Source of the DNA: Polytrichum commune
Taxonomy: Eukaryota; Streptophyta; Polytrichopsida; Polytrichales; Polytrichaceae
Direction: 5' to 3'
Assembly (NCBI GenBank): GCA_950295325.1
Contig: OX485809.1
Span: 31,744,001 to 31,808,000, forward strand
Length of the DNA stretch: 64,000 bases
The number at the start of each line of letters is the position of its first letter. Position 1 is the stretch's first letter. The notes below the pieces were generated by a model that had not been told where the DNA came from, did not search any database, and worked only from the letters and a program-made list of their open reading frames with translations. Of this stretch, positions 1-9,068 are shown piece by piece. Position numbers and translations under genes: made by a program.

Positions 1-70
1 CCCATATTTCATGTCTCAATCCTAAAGTCATTTAAGGACGACACCTTGTGGCCCGATCACAAGCAAGTGA

Positions 71-263
71 TATTGGAAGGTAGTGTTAGGTTGCATTGGT
101 GACATTGTCCCATATGGGTTGTCAAGGCTGGTCCTAACCTACACATATAAATAAAGGCATAAGGGGAGGAGCTAACACACTCTCTCCATTGTATGCAATC
201 CTTGTGTGTTGTGTTCTACCTCTCTACGCTGATATCTTTGCTTTCTACTCTCATTTCCCAATA
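71..263 (+). repeat. copia-1 5' LTR
   Basis: 193 bp, TATTGG...CCAATA, identical to 5008-5200. A TATA box (TATAAATA) is at 146-153. Confidence 0.96.
146..153 (+). promoter_or_regulatory. TATA box of copia-1 LTR
   Basis: TATAAATA in the first half of the LTR. It is conserved in the 3' LTR (5083-5090) and in both LTRs of the large copia element. By the usual LTR layout, transcription would start roughly 25-35 bases downstream in the pyrimidine-rich CTCTCTCC stretch (inference). Confidence 0.75.
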
Positions 264-277
264 GGTTATGGGCCCAC
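264..277 (+). other. Primer-binding site, half-tRNA type (initiator tRNA-Met anticodon region)
   Basis: GGTTATGGGCCCAC begins at the first base after the LTR. Its complement, GTGGGCCCATAACC, matches the anticodon stem-loop of plant initiator tRNA-Met (CAU anticodon) as I know it, not the CCA-bearing 3' end. Drosophila copia uses the same GGTTATGGGCCCA signal with a cleaved 5' half-tRNA as primer. The large copia element has the same site at 19859-19872. Confidence 0.8.
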
Positions 278-519
278 TTTGCTTTAGAGCTTAGAGATCA
301 GCTTAGGAGGAGGTAGGAGAGAGCCGGATCTGATCGGAGGCGATTTGAAGGTGTTTCAAGCTTTTGGTGGAGTTTTGGAGTTTTGGAGCACTTTTGGAGC
401 GCCTTGGAACATTCTTGGACACTTGGACCAGCGTGGAGGATACCTTAGGTTGAGGTTCATTGTATCTTGAGTGTTTATGTGAGATCGATTCGCATTTTGA
501 GGGTTTGAGGTGATTAGAG

Positions 520-880
520 TTCCAAAAGGCTTAGTTGTGGCTTTTTGATGGTTATATAGTTATTAAGCTTAGTTTTGGAGTGGAAAGGTGCTGACTTGAG
601 AGATCCATCCATTCTATGCTTACTTTGAGGTGTTTTGAGTTCCAAAAGGCTTAGTTGTGCCTTTTTGATGGTTATATAGTTATTAAGCTTAGTTTTGGAG
701 TGGAAAGGTGCTGACTTGAGAGATCCATCCATTCTATGCTTACTTTGAGGTGTTTTGAGTTCCAAAAGGCTTAGTTGTGGGTTTTTTGATGGTTATATAG
801 TTATTTGGCTTAGCTTTGGAGTGGAAAGGTGCTGACTTGAGTGTGTGAGAACCTTGAATTAATTCCAAAGTTTAAAATCA
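520..880 (+). repeat. 120-bp tandem repeats in copia-1 leader
   Basis: Three units of 120 bp start at about 520, 640 and 760, each beginning TTCCAAAAGGCTTAGTTG. The third runs into the unique pre-gag sequence. They lie between the primer-binding site and the gag start, in the untranslated leader. The large copia element carries eight such units. Confidence 0.93.
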
Positions 881-955
881 TTTTCTAAACTTCCTTGAGG
901 GTTTCTAAGCCCTTGTACTACATTGAGTGAGTGGGAGCTTGCATTCGGTTTGAAA

Positions 956-3900
956 ATGGCTTCTAGGGAAAACGATGGACTTATATCGGTTGACAAGTTC
1001 GGTGGCGAGAACTTCAACCTCTATAAGTTCAAATTGGAGATGGCCATGTCCACCAAAGATCTTTGGGAGATCGTGGATGGTTCGGAGTTGCCACCGCCTT
1101 CTACGTCGAGCGACGAAGTCAAGAAGGCGTACGAGCGACGATGCAAGAAAGCCTTCGCCATCATTGCCATGAGTTTGGTGGACAAGGAGTTGGCGCACAT
1201 CAAAGGATGCAAGGGACCCGCGGAAGCGTGGAAGACCTTGTGCAACATCCACGAAACCAAAAGCTTGTCCAACATCTTGTTCATAAGGCGCAAGTTCTTC
1301 ACCATCAAGATGGACGAGGGCGACGACATCCTCACGCACATCAACAAGGTAAAATCTCTTGCGGACCAACTCACGTGCTTGGAGGTCCCTATGAAGGACG
1401 AGGACGTGGTCATGACCTTGCTCGATAGCCTACCACCCTCGTTCGAGCATTTGATCACCGCATTGGAGACGCGCCCCATTTCGGAGCTCAAGTTGGACTT
1501 CATCACCGCACGTCTCATGCACGAGGTGTCCAAGAGGAAGGAGAAGGAGCCTCAAGGCGACGATGCGGCCATGTTGTCCCGCCAACATCGAGCGTTCGAC
1601 AACAACGAGAGGCGCGGCGACGGCCCGAGGTGCTACAATTGTGGTAAGTTGGGCCACATTGCTCGTAATTGTCGAATGAAACGCAAGGTGAACGCAAACA
1701 TGGCAAGGGCGAGCGATGATTTTGCATTCGTAGCGAGAGATGGGGCGTCTAAAATGTCCGCCACTAGATGGATCGTGGATTCGGGGGCCTCGCAACACAT
1801 GACACCACATAAGCATTTTTTCGACACTTACGAACCCGTCACGGGTCGCAAAGTGTTTATGGGTGATAACGGCATGGTAGATGCCGTAGGCAAAGGCTCC
1901 ATACTAGTGGAAACACGCGTGAAAGGCCGTGTGCGGAGCATTAGAATGCACGACGTGCTTCATGTGCCGAAAATGCATTCCAACTTGCTTTCGGTGAGCA
2001 AGCTCATTTCGAGGGGTTTGAAAGTGCATTTCAACTCGTTGGGATGCGTGGTGAGGGCGAGCAACGGCGAGATGTTGGCCGTGGCGTCGTTGGAGTCCAA
2101 TTTGTACCAATTGGACACCAACGTGTTGAATGGGGCCGAAACGAGTTCTTTGGCGCATTCCGAGGCCAACTCGCATCCTTTGGAGCTTTGGCACAAGAGG
2201 TTGGGGCATCTCAACGCCAATAGCGTGAAAATGCTCCAAAGCATGGTGAGCGGGATGGACGTGGGAGCGGCTCAAGGCGACGTGCATTCCTTCGCATGCG
2301 AAGGATGTGTGGAGGGCAAACAAGCGAGGCGACCATTCCCCACGGACGGAGGCACCCGCGCCACCAAGATCTTGGAGCTCGTGCATTCCGACGTGTGCGG
2401 GCCGATGAAAACGGCGTCCATCGGAGGCGCGAGGTATTTTCTCACCTTCATTGACGATTTCTCACGCAAGATTTGGGTGTACGTGCTCAAGTCCAAGAAG
2501 GAGGTGTTGGCAAGGTTCAAAGAATGGAAAACCTTGGTGGAGAGGCAATCGGAGCACGTAGTGAAGGTTCTTAGGTCGGATAACGGGGGGGAATACATTT
2601 CAAAGGCATTTGATGATTTCTTGAGCAAACATGGCATTGCACGGCAAACCTCCTCACCTTACACGCCGCAACAAAACGGCGTGGCGGAGCGAGCCAACCG
2701 GACCATCGTGGAGATGGCACGGTCCATGATTCATGCCCAACGCCTCGGCCACGAATTTTGGGCGGAGGCGGTGTGCAATGCGGCGTACGTACGCAACCGG
2801 TGTCCCACCAAGGCGGTTGAAGGAATGACACCCGAGGAGGCGTGGAGCGGGAGGATGCCGCACGTGTCGCACATGCGGGTGTTCGGATGCGTGGCTTACG
2901 CGAAGGTGCCGGATCAAAGGCGAACGAAGTTGGATGCGAAGGGCGTCAAGTGTTTGTTCCTCGGATATTGCGAAGGCACCAAGGCGTATCGGCTCATGTG
3001 CTTGGAGACGAAGAAAATCATCAAGAGTCCGGACGTGGTGTTTTTCGAGGACAAAACGCATTTGGAGGATTGTCCAAGTGGGAGAGTTGATGAAGTACCG
3101 ACGGTGAAGGTGGATATATCTCCCAAATCGGAAGCGGAGGAGTTGGAGGCGAGCGGCGACGTTTCGGAGCCGGACGAGGAGGAGCCGAACATTGAGGACG
3201 AGTCGGAGGCCGAAGTACCGGCCGTGAAATCCACTCGTAGCGCGGAGGCATCGAAACTTAACGCCGGTAAGAGAACCGCAACCAAACCACCTCCACCACC
3301 GCAAGATGGCAATGAGACCATAGGCAATTCTAGGTATCCGGATAGGCCACGCAAACCTCTTGGGGAATGGTGGAAAAACCACATTCCGCAACCCGAAGAC
3401 GATGAGCACGCAAACATAGCAATGGTTGGGGAACCTAGAAACTTGAGAGAAGCATTTGAATCGAGTGATGCGAGCGAGTGGGAGTCGGCTATGCAAGAGG
3501 AGTACGAATCTCTCATAGCCAACGCCACGTGGGAGTTGGTTCCATTGCCGAAGGGCCGCAAGGCCATGAAATGCAAGTGGGTGTTTCGCACGAAGAAGGA
3601 TGCCAACGGTACGGTAGTTCGGTTCAAAGCGAGGTTGGTGGCCAAGGGGTGCTCGCAAGTGGAAGGTGTGGATTTCGGCGAGACTTTCGCACCCGTGGCC
3701 AAATTCAACACCATTAGGGTCATCCTCGCAATGGCGGCGGCCATGGGCTTGGAGATACATCAAATGGACGTCAAGACCGCATTCTTGAACGGCGAATTGC
3801 ACGTGGTCATCTACATGGAGCAACCGGAGGGGTTTGTGCAAAAAGGCCGAGAGCACCTCGTATGCAAGTTGGGGAAATCGCTCTACGGATTAAAGCAATC

Positions 3901-5020
3901 CGGACGAGCGTGGTACGAGTGCATTCACATATTCTTTGTGAACAAAGGCTTTACGAGGAGCCATGCGGACCACTCGTTGTACGTGTTACAAACTTGCCAC
4001 TACATTGTGATGGTAATCATATATGTAGACGACCTCATCATCTTGGCCAGCAACGTGGACGTGATCAACGAGTTGAAATCTAGCCTCGAGAAGGAGTTCG
4101 AGATGAGCGACCTCGGCGAGTTGCATTTCTTCCTCGGAGTCCATTTCGAGCGGGATAGGAGGACGCGCACCATCACCATGCATCAACGAAGCTACATCGA
4201 AACCATTTTGGAGCGATTCGGCATGAGTGATTGCAAGCCCATCTCAACCCCGCTCGACACCAAGACCTCATTGGCCAAGCTTTCGGAGGAGGAATACGAG
4301 GAGCATTCACACGAAATGAAGGACATTCCGTACCAAAGGGCGGTGGGGTCGTTGATGTACGCAATGGTGGCCACAAGACCGGACATCGCATTTGCGGTAA
4401 GCGTGGTAAGTCGGTTTATGTCGAAACCGGGTCCGATGCATTGGATGGCCGTGAAACGAATTATGCGATACTTGAAAGACACCATTGATATGAGGTTGCG
4501 CATTGGAGGACAACACATAAACCTCAAAGGTTATTCGGATGCGGATTGGGCCGGCGATGTGGAAAACCGAAGGTCTACCTCCGGATACGTTTTCTTCGTT
4601 GGAGACGGGGCCGTGACGTGGAATAGCAAACGACAACAAACGGTGGCTCAATCCACAATGGAGGCGGAGTACATGGCCATGAACCGATGCACGAGGGAGG
4701 CCATTTGGCTAAGGCAACTAATGGAGGATGTAGGTTGTGCACAAGAGGAGGCGACAACCATGATGTGCGACAACCAAGGTTCTATGGCATTAGCTAAGAA
4801 CCCAACCAACCATGATAGGTCAAAACATATAGATGTGCAACATCATTTTATTAGAGAGAAAATCGAAAACAATGTTGTAGAGCTAGAATATTGTCCAACG
4901 CAATATATGGTAGCGGATATTCTTACAAAGGCTTTAGCGAGGGATAGGCATGAGATGTTAAGTGAAATAATGGGGTTGGAGTACAATGCCACCTCGCAAA
5001 GTGGGAGTATTGGAAGGTAG
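956..5020 (+). CDS. copia-1 Gag-Pol polyprotein
   Basis: A 1354-residue single-frame polyprotein. The first ATG in good context (AAAATGG) is at 956; an open frame upstream has no ATG. Domains in order: UBN2-type Gag (about residues 10-200), CCHC zinc knuckle CYNCGKLGHIARNC (226-239), aspartic protease WIVDSGAS (catalytic Asp at about 275), GAG-pre-integrase LWHKRLGHLN (from about 412), integrase core with D479, D542 and E578 (DD35E spacing), reverse transcriptase from about 845 with YVDD at 1023-1026, and RNase H (YSDADWAGD, Asp at about 1195). The order IN-RT-RH defines Ty1/copia. The stop lies 11-13 bases inside the 3' LTR. All expected catalytic residues are visible and I see no frame break, so it is probably functional. 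Confidence 0.97.
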   Translation: MASRENDGLISVDKFGGENFNLYKFKLEMAMSTKDLWEIVDGSELPPPSTSSDEVKKAYERRCKKAFAIIAMSLVDKELAHIKGCKGPAEAWKTLCNIHETKSLSNILFIRRKFFTIKMDEGDDILTHINKVKSLADQLTCLEVPMKDEDVVMTLLDSLPPSFEHLITALETRPISELKLDFITARLMHEVSKRKEKEPQGDDAAMLSRQHRAFDNNERRGDGPRCYNCGKLGHIARNCRMKRKVNANMARASDDFAFVARDGASKMSATRWIVDSGASQHMTPHKHFFDTYEPVTGRKVFMGDNGMVDAVGKGSILVETRVKGRVRSIRMHDVLHVPKMHSNLLSVSKLISRGLKVHFNSLGCVVRASNGEMLAVASLESNLYQLDTNVLNGAETSSLAHSEANSHPLELWHKRLGHLNANSVKMLQSMVSGMDVGAAQGDVHSFACEGCVEGKQARRPFPTDGGTRATKILELVHSDVCGPMKTASIGGARYFLTFIDDFSRKIWVYVLKSKKEVLARFKEWKTLVERQSEHVVKVLRSDNGGEYISKAFDDFLSKHGIARQTSSPYTPQQNGVAERANRTIVEMARSMIHAQRLGHEFWAEAVCNAAYVRNRCPTKAVEGMTPEEAWSGRMPHVSHMRVFGCVAYAKVPDQRRTKLDAKGVKCLFLGYCEGTKAYRLMCLETKKIIKSPDVVFFEDKTHLEDCPSGRVDEVPTVKVDISPKSEAEELEASGDVSEPDEEEPNIEDESEAEVPAVKSTRSAEASKLNAGKRTATKPPPPPQDGNETIGNSRYPDRPRKPLGEWWKNHIPQPEDDEHANIAMVGEPRNLREAFESSDASEWESAMQEEYESLIANATWELVPLPKGRKAMKCKWVFRTKKDANGTVVRFKARLVAKGCSQVEGVDFGETFAPVAKFNTIRVILAMAAAMGLEIHQMDVKTAFLNGELHVVIYMEQPEGFVQKGREHLVCKLGKSLYGLKQSGRAWYECIHIFFVNKGFTRSHADHSLYVLQTCHYIVMVIIYVDDLIILASNVDVINELKSSLEKEFEMSDLGELHFFLGVHFERDRRTRTITMHQRSYIETILERFGMSDCKPISTPLDTKTSLAKLSEEEYEEHSHEMKDIPYQRAVGSLMYAMVATRPDIAFAVSVVSRFMSKPGPMHWMAVKRIMRYLKDTIDMRLRIGGQHINLKGYSDADWAGDVENRRSTSGYVFFVGDGAVTWNSKRQQTVAQSTMEAEYMAMNRCTREAIWLRQLMEDVGCAQEEATTMMCDNQGSMALAKNPTNHDRSKHIDVQHHFIREKIENNVVELEYCPTQYMVADILTKALARDRHEMLSEIMGLEYNATSQSGSIGR

Positions 5021-5200
5021 TGTTAGGTTGCATTGGTGACATTGTCCCATATGGGTTGTCAAGGCTGGTCCTAACCTACACATATAAATAAAGGCATAAG
5101 GGGAGGAGCTAACACACTCTCTCCATTGTATGCAATCCTTGTGTGTTGTGTTCTACCTCTCTACGCTGATATCTTTGCTTTCTACTCTCATTTCCCAATA
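5008..5200 (+). repeat. copia-1 3' LTR
   Basis: 193 bp, identical to 71-263. It is preceded by the purine tract AAAGTGGGAG and followed by target duplicate AGTGA (5201-5205). The gag-pol stop codon (5018-5020) lies within it. Confidence 0.96.
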
Positions 5201-5205
5201 AGTGA

Positions 5206-6262
5206 TTAGGCAACCTCCCGACCTTATGGACATCATTTGGAACATGAGGTAGGAGGGCATCCTCAAGTGTAGGAAGCCCAAGTGAAAAGGAAAGAAAATG
5301 TACAAAGGAATACTTGGTGAAATGGTGAGGATACCATGAGAAAGAAACCGCTTGGGTGGCGGCAAGAGACATGGTCAACACCAATGAATTGATGAAGCAC
5401 TTTGAAGAAACTAAGGCTAGACATTCCAATAAAATGAAGCGTAGGCATTGATGAGGACATCAATCTCCTTTAGTGGGGGAGAGACTCTAGTAGCAAACAT
5501 AGCTTCGAGGTTAATTGCTCCACAACATGCACTTGTTCTTTGGCTTGAGGGAATAAAGTCCAAACTTTAGTGGTGCAAAGAGAAAAGTATGAGATGAGGT
5601 CCTAGTCTTGTACTTGTGCTTGGTTAATGGAAGAGGGGGAATAGACATGCCAAACTAGGTTGGGTAAGCCGAGTAATTGGGGCCATGGCTTGGAGGGGCC
5701 TTGGATAAAACCAAGAAACTTCTTAGTTGTGGGCTTGTCCGGGCGGGGACAAGGTGATGGCGCGTGCTCATAAAAGTGCTACCCGCGAGCTAACGAGAGT
5801 TGGCGCATGGGAGTCATGAACCCATGTCTCGAAAGAGCAAAGTGGGAACCGAGTCGGGCGGGACTTGGCATCACCCCCGTGCGATCGAGGCGTGGCTTAA
5901 CAATGGAAAGCCATCTCGGAGTTGCAACCGAGACAACTTAGTGGAAGCGTTGAGGTCTCGCCTAGATGTGTCACGTTAGGCTAGTGGAGCCTAACGGGGG
6001 AGGCCCCAAAGGAGGGGCAACCCAAGTGAGTCCCAAAGTAGGTGGGTCTAGTATAGGTTAGGTCCTTGGAGGAGTTCCAAGGTCGCTAACGGAACACCCA
6101 GTAACGACACCTTTGGGACTATGCCAAATTTGAAGATGCATTGTGGGGGTCGCGCCCTAAGGTAAACACAATGCCGCACCATAGAGGATGGCAACTTGAG
6201 AATTGGTGTGCCGACTACGAGTATAGTCGATGAGGGCATCGACTCCGTTTGGTGGGGGTGAG
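5206..6262 (+). pseudogene. gypsy C chromodomain remnant and 3' untranslated region
   Basis: Parallel to copies A (25631-26689) and B (35561-36620). The first 250 bases hold a frameshifted chromodomain; in one frame of copy A residues of the type YLVKW.GY...EAVW can be read. About 800 bp of non-coding sequence follows up to the purine tract GGTGGGGGTGAG before the LTR. No usable frame remains. Confidence 0.8.
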
Positions 6263-7237
6263 TGTCGCGCACCTCTCCATGAGGAGTGGCCGAAACACCA
6301 TGGGCACAAGGGGGACCCCGGAGTGACACCCGGGACTTGTGGCGCCGTTGGTGAGAGGGCCCAAGTGATCCTAGTGTGGGTGAGGGCCCCGGGCGTTGGG
6401 AACGCCTCCCACCCACAAAGACTAGGAGGCACAAGGGTAAGGCCATGAGTTATGCGTAGCTCATGGCGTGGTGATTCTAGAAAGCTCAAGAACACCTCAA
6501 TCGGAGGTGTGAGCTAGGAGTTATGGCCATTTGAGTGGGGCGCTGTCCCGGGACAGCGCCCTGGTACAGCAGTGCCTGGGAGTGATTCCCGGGACTGCCA
6601 AGGTTCAAACAGGCATAACTTCCTCAAGACTTGCTCAAATGGAGCAAGTGAGGAGTCCATCGGCATCTACGTGAAGCGTAGATGAGGATGGAGTGGTTGG
6701 TTGTTATGATCAGACATCATACAAGGAAGTTATGATGGTCTGAAGCTGCTGGGGGGTTCTAGGCCCAGCAGCTAAAGGAAATGTCCACTTGGCCCCAACT
6801 CTTGGTAGAGAGACAGGAGGTTGGTTGACGGTGGGGTAGGGGCCCCGCGTGAAGTCCTAGAGGCTTATATGGGTGAGGTGGTGTGGCCTCACCCACCCGA
6901 GGCCGAACGGTATGGCCTCCATGGGCATTGGCCCAATGTGAGGCCATAGTTGCCTAGTATGACTCGGGTCGTTGTAGTGTTGCTCCGGCAACGCGATGAT
7001 CAACATAAGATGGGACTTCCATGGATGGAAGTCCACATCTAGGAATGGGTTACCGATTAAGGGGTGAGTCCCGAAAGCAAAGTAGGAGGGTTGGTTCCCC
7101 TCCTATGAACTATATGGTCCGGGGTAAGAGGAGCTAACCATTAGCATGGCGGAATGTAAAGGGTTAGCGACTCGTAACCTTTGCTAGAATTGAAAATTGG
7201 CAAGATTGTCAAGGGGGGGCTAGCAAGGGTTGCGACA
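6263..7237 (+). repeat. gypsy C 3' LTR (975 bp)
   Basis: Begins TGTCGCGCACC and ends GGTTGCGACA, giving 6-bp inverted ends TGTCGC...GCGACA. It matches the A LTRs (975 bp) and B LTRs (973 bp) closely. It contains a perfect 22-base palindrome at 6539-6560 centred on TCCCGGGA, and a stem with TGCG loop around 6444-6466. Confidence 0.95.
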
Positions 7238-7680
7238 CTTCCGATCGGGAGGCCACTCCGAGTAGGGGCAAGGCTCCTATGACCCACGCCTCGCCATCGT
7301 CTCCACGGGACTGCCAAGTGGTGAGTCCATTTCCTCCGCCACACTCGAGAGCGGCCTCCAACAGGGATCCGCGGACGGCTTCACTCTCGGGTGGACGGAA
7401 TCCGGAGCAGGGCACCGGAAGCGATCCTTCTCCAGTCCGAAGCATCCGGATGGGGACAGCTTCCGGAACCCCAGGGACAGTCTCCGGGACACCAGGGACC
7501 GCTACCCCACGGACCGAGAGGGCAGCGGATTCGGAGGACGAGGTTGCTCCGTCTCCGAACATGAGGAGGATGCTCACGCGGCTGCAGAAGGCGTCGCCGG
7601 CTGGGGGCTCATCCGCCGTCAGCGGATTAGGGAGTCACTCCAAGGAGGGATCGGCTCCGAAGAAGCACCGGTCTTCTTAA
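7238..7680 (+). pseudogene. Element X ORF, C-terminal fragment (copy A1)
   Basis: About 147 codons equivalent to the last part of the X ORF at 16219-16649. It is still open and ends at the same position (KKHRSS stop). The 5' portion is cut off by the gypsy C insertion. Only scattered substitutions separate it from the full copy. The tail is rich in Ser, Pro, Arg and Gly and low-complexity. No function recognised. Confidence 0.8.
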
Positions 7681-7842
7681 TTAGGGGAGTGGCTAGATTG
7701 ATTAGGCAGAAGGGAGGTAGGCAGGTAGGACTTAGGAGTTTTTGAAGACGATTAATAAAATTTTCCTTTGGTAGTGTCAGCGGAAAACCCGGATCTAGAT
7801 CCGAGAAATCCGGGAGACCGGGGGTAGTTAGGGTTTTCTTGA

Positions 7843-7865
7843 GCGGCGGCCGCTTGGGCCGCCGC
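7843..7865 (+). other. GC hairpin in X 3' region (A1)
   Basis: A perfect 9-bp stem GCGGCGGCC / GGCCGCCGC with loop GCTTG, between the ORF stop and the AATAAA signal. It is identical in copy B (16812-16834). Its place and conservation suggest a role in transcript 3' processing or stability (inference). Confidence 0.6.
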
Positions 7866-9068
7866 CCTCAGTTTAGGGATTTTTGAGCCTCTACTTAAGG
7901 CTGAATAAGGAGCTTGGGGGGGGTTCCTTCTCCATTGTTGTATTGTGGTTACTCCTACCCCGAATAAATGTCTTTGCTTCTCACCCCTTGACTTCTCTTG
8001 ATTGCTGTGTGTGTGAATGACCCGGAGATCGTTAGTGGAAGAGAAAGGGAGGGCATGAAGGATAGGAGTTCCGGATAGGACATGAGAGAGGAGACCCGGA
8101 TCAGATCCGGTTACCGCCTTGTAGATCCTCTCTGAGTGTAGTGGGAGGGAAACCTCACTAATCCGGTAGGTTGGGTAACGTCTAGGTGGGATAGCCGCTG
8201 GGAAGATTGGGTGAGATCCGGAAGGAATCCGGACTTACGCCAATCTGATCTTCTGAAGAGGTCCCACCGTCCTTAGACGGACCTGCCCGGATTAGTGGTA
8301 CGGATCGCCTAGTTATCTCAGATTGAGTAGAATCCAAGGTAAAGGTAGCCGGACAGATCCGTCGGACGGAGAAGGAGAGGTCCGGATCAGTAAGGATTCC
8401 GATAGGAGGCCACCTCCGGAGTGCAGTAGGAAGAGATCCTCATTGTTCCGAATGCCTGGGTAACGTCCATGTGAGATAGCCGTCGTTAGGACTGGGCAAG
8501 ATCCGGAAGGTGCCGGACTTACGCCATCCGACCTTCTGAAGAGGTCTCACAGTCTTCGGACGGGGTAATCCGGAAAGTGGTACGGGTCACCTACTCATCC
8601 CGTCGAGTTAGATCTCCGGTTGGAATCCAGACTCCTCTGGCCACTTTGGTCCCAAGAAACAATCCAGATCTCTCTGCGTGACCTGCCAGGACGGACCTGA
8701 TCAATCCGGATTGGTTGTGAGGGAATTTCCGGATTCTAACCTCATCAAGGACGTCTTCACCGGAAGAAACCAATTATTCTAGAGGGTAGACGTAAAGGGG
8801 TGGGTAAGTATTATAAAGAGGACCTAGAAATAACATCCGGAGAGGTACCCTCCGGAAAAAGGCTAAGAATGTCCCCAAAGACCAAATATCCGGAAATTAG
8901 GATTTCCGGAAATTTGGCTAAGGAAGAAGAAATAAGCAGGTACGGAGAATTTTAGACCTCCTACACTTCACAGAATCCCTGGACGATACTAAGGTCACCC
9001 GGAAATATCCGGATTTGGCACAAAAAAACCCGCCAATCCGGAACTTTTGGTGTTTGTGGGTTCCCACA

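Larger units (their letters stand above)
71..5200 (+). mobile_element. Intact Ty1/copia retrotransposon (copia-1)
   Basis: A 5130-bp element with two 193-bp LTRs that I read as identical base for base. The LTR ends are TATTGG...CCAATA rather than TG...CA, and the 5-bp target duplication is AGTGA (66-70 and 5201-5205). Inside are a primer-binding site directly after the 5' LTR, a leader with 120-bp tandem repeats, one uninterrupted gag-pol frame and a purine tract (4998-5007) directly before the 3' LTR. Identical LTRs and an open frame indicate a recent insertion that may still be competent. The target was the chromodomain region of gypsy copy C. Confidence 0.97.
1..7237 (+). mobile_element. 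Ty3/gypsy chromovirus copy C, 3' part, split by copia-1
   Basis: Bases 1-70 and 5206-6262 read as one continuous stretch matching the end of gypsy copy A (25561-26689). They cover the end of integrase (a decayed HPIFHVS-type motif) and a decayed chromodomain. The copia element at 71-5200 interrupts it, duplicating AGTGA. The 3' LTR follows at 6263-7237. The 5' half lies left of the window. Stops and frameshifts make it non-coding. It ends against CTTCCGATCGG, a sequence that is continuous in element X at about 16218, so this gypsy element itself landed in a copy of X. Confidence 0.9.
7238..9068 (+). mobile_element. Element X copy A1 (3' part)
   Basis: Resumes exactly where gypsy C ends and matches 16219-18033 of full-length X: the C-terminal end of the 690-codon ORF, a GC hairpin (7843-7865), a polyadenylation-type AATAAA (7963-7968) and about 1.1 kb rich in TCCGGA words. 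It ends GGTTCCCACA at 9068. The left part is beyond gypsy C, outside the window. Confidence 0.85.

Noticed and set aside
264-277. A tRNA gene at the copia primer-binding sites
   Set aside because: Only a 14-base complement is present, in the position of a PBS; no cloverleaf.
514-765. Minus-strand ORF with an internally repeated peptide in the copia-1 leader
   Set aside because: Produced by the 120-bp tandem repeats (120 is divisible by 3). It lies in the untranslated leader and is not conserved as an ORF in copia-2.
923-955. Upstream extension of the copia gag-pol frame
   Set aside because: The extension starts at TTG, not ATG. The first ATG with good context in both elements is at MAS (956 and 28217).
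2654-3856. 400-codon minus-strand ORF across copia-1 pol
   Set aside because: Shadow of the plus-strand gag-pol frame; His/Arg-rich composition follows from the opposite strand and no domain is visible.
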